DNA of 6,735 nt, taken from a bacterium (GTDB lineage: Bacteria > Desulfobacterota > JAPLJL01). The notes below the pieces were generated by a model, which was not told the origin of the DNA, did no database searches, and saw only the letters and a list, made by a program, of their open reading frames with translations. The stretch's first letter is position 1, and each line of letters starts with the position of its first letter. The translations under genes and the position numbers were made by a program. The stretch lies in the NCBI GenBank assembly GCA_028713675.1, contig JAQTNV010000098.1, positions 1 through 6,735 on the forward strand, given 5' to 3'. Of this stretch, positions 6,232 to 6,735 are shown piece by piece.

Positions 6232-6396
6232 AGAGCATAGGGTAAAGAATTTTAATATTTTTAAGATAGTTATTTTCTTTTTAAAATTTTGGCTTTGACA
6301 TTTATTTGGCATTTGAACTTTGGCACTTGAACTTCTTTTTGCTATTTGCCCTATGCCCTCTGCCCTCTGCACTATGCTCTATGCCCTTTGCTTTAT
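6214..6396. repeat. Heptamer-array inverted element C, after the acyl-CoA ligase gene
   Basis: The low-coordinate arm (6214-6248) has five units of the GCATAGA type. The high-coordinate arm (6341-6396) has eight uninterrupted units of the GCCCTAT type, the complement of the same motif. Between them is an AT-rich core of about 90 bases that contains a near-perfect 14-base direct repeat (6305-6318 and 6319-6332, one mismatch, TTTGGCATTTGAAC). The high arm overlaps the end of the ligase gene: the stop codon (6379-6381) and the last five sense codons lie within the units. Confidence 0.75.
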
Positions 6397-6735
6397 CTGC
6401 GCGTATTCATAAAGCATGGCCATCGCCCGGACGGCCCTTTCCGGGGAGAGATAAACCGGGATGCCGCTTTCCACGATGGTTTTGATCGCCGTGTCCTGCA
6501 AACCGTTGAAGGTCACCCCCATCACCGGTTTCCCGAATCCCCGCAGAAGCCCGGAGAACTGGCGGGCGTTTTCGAGCCCCAGGTGCCAGAGCACGTCGTC
6601 GGAAGGCATCTCCATCATTTTCCCGATCTTTTTCTTCTGCTCGAGAAGGAGTTCCGGCCCGAAGACCCCGTAGAAAAACAGGCCGTCGATGTCCGGGTTC
6701 TCCAGGAGAATCGTCGGGATGTGAACGTAATAATC
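6379..6735 (-). CDS. ADP-forming acyl-CoA synthetase-like protein, C-terminal 118 residues (5' end outside window)
   Basis: The frame is open from the window edge at 6735 to TAG at 6379. The visible part has the features of the C-terminal flavodoxin-like ligase domain of ADP-forming acetyl/acyl-CoA synthetases and related CoA-binding proteins: DIDGLFFYGVFGPE, then GKPVMGVTFNG, then GIPVYLSPERAVRAMAMLYEYAQ at the end. The family makes acyl-CoA from acid, CoA and ATP with release of ADP, or runs the reverse to conserve energy during fermentation. The catalytic histidine region and any ATP-grasp domain would be upstream, outside the window, so whether this is a complete enzyme, an alpha subunit only, or a related CoA-binding protein cannot be told. 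The last residues IKQRA and the stop are encoded by repeat element C. Confidence 0.8.
   Translation of the reverse strand, partial: DYYVHIPTILLENPDIDGLFFYGVFGPELLLEQKKKIGKMMEMPSDDVLWHLGLENARQFSGLLRGFGKPVMGVTFNGLQDTAIKTIVESGIPVYLSPERAVRAMAMLYEYAQIKQRA

Noticed and set aside
6190-6372. 60-codon minus-strand frame in the gap before the thioesterase gene
   Set aside because: Made almost entirely of element C repeats (translations such as LCSLLYALC). There is no ribosome site of note and no conserved feature.
5591-6396. CRISPR array
   Set aside because: Units are only 7-8 (or 14) bases, contiguous and in both orientations, with no spacers of uniform length and no cas genes.
6214-6396. Insertion sequence or integron-type attachment site
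   Set aside because: No transposase, no clean terminal inverted repeats and no flanking target duplication; the arms are arrays of short units instead.

Overview
The window reads as an ordinary chromosomal stretch of a moderately GC-rich bacterium. All genes lie on the minus strand, so transcription runs from high to low coordinates. Gene content (an ADP-forming acyl-CoA ligase, a hot-dog thioesterase, a B12-type radical SAM protein, a FmdB zinc ribbon, and a receiver protein whose N-terminus is of the ADxSxTIQKV type) and the style of the intergenic repeats suggest an anaerobic deltaproteobacterial/Desulfobacterota-like organism. That placement is an inference from style; no marker gene settles it.

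Layout in transcription order: (1) the 3' end of an ADP-forming acyl-CoA synthetase-like gene (6735-6379, cut by the window edge); (2) a 150-residue PaaI/DUF4442-like hot-dog thioesterase (6165-5713); (3) a 465-residue B12-binding-domain radical SAM protein (5598-4201, TTG start); (4) a FmdB-family zinc-ribbon protein with a long Lys-Glu-Thr repeat tail (4157-3714, TTG start fixed by a strong Shine-Dalgarno); (5) a 565-residue protein with an N-terminal receiver domain, a very long acidic Pro/Glu-rich linker and a duplicated C-terminal helical motif (3637-1940); (6) the first 591 codons of valyl-tRNA synthetase valS (1773-1, cut by the window edge). The first two could share acyl-CoA metabolism. 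The last three are housekeeping or regulatory and show no obvious pathway link.

The most distinctive non-coding feature is a set of three elements built from degenerate 7-bp tandem repeats, each arranged as two arms in inverted orientation around an AT-richer core. Each begins at, or even inside, the 3' end of a gene: after the receiver gene (1868-1943), after the thioesterase gene (5591-5711), and after the acyl-CoA ligase gene (6214-6396), where the repeat supplies the last five codons and the stop. The longest stretch without a gene is 213 bases and is mostly occupied by one of these elements. No tRNA, rRNA, CRISPR array or insertion sequence was seen.

The best candidate for something not well described is the receiver protein. 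Its layout (receiver, acidic disordered linker, short helical tail resembling the PopZ C-terminus) looks like a phospho-controlled scaffold or polar hub rather than a transcription factor. That is a hypothesis from sequence appearance only.
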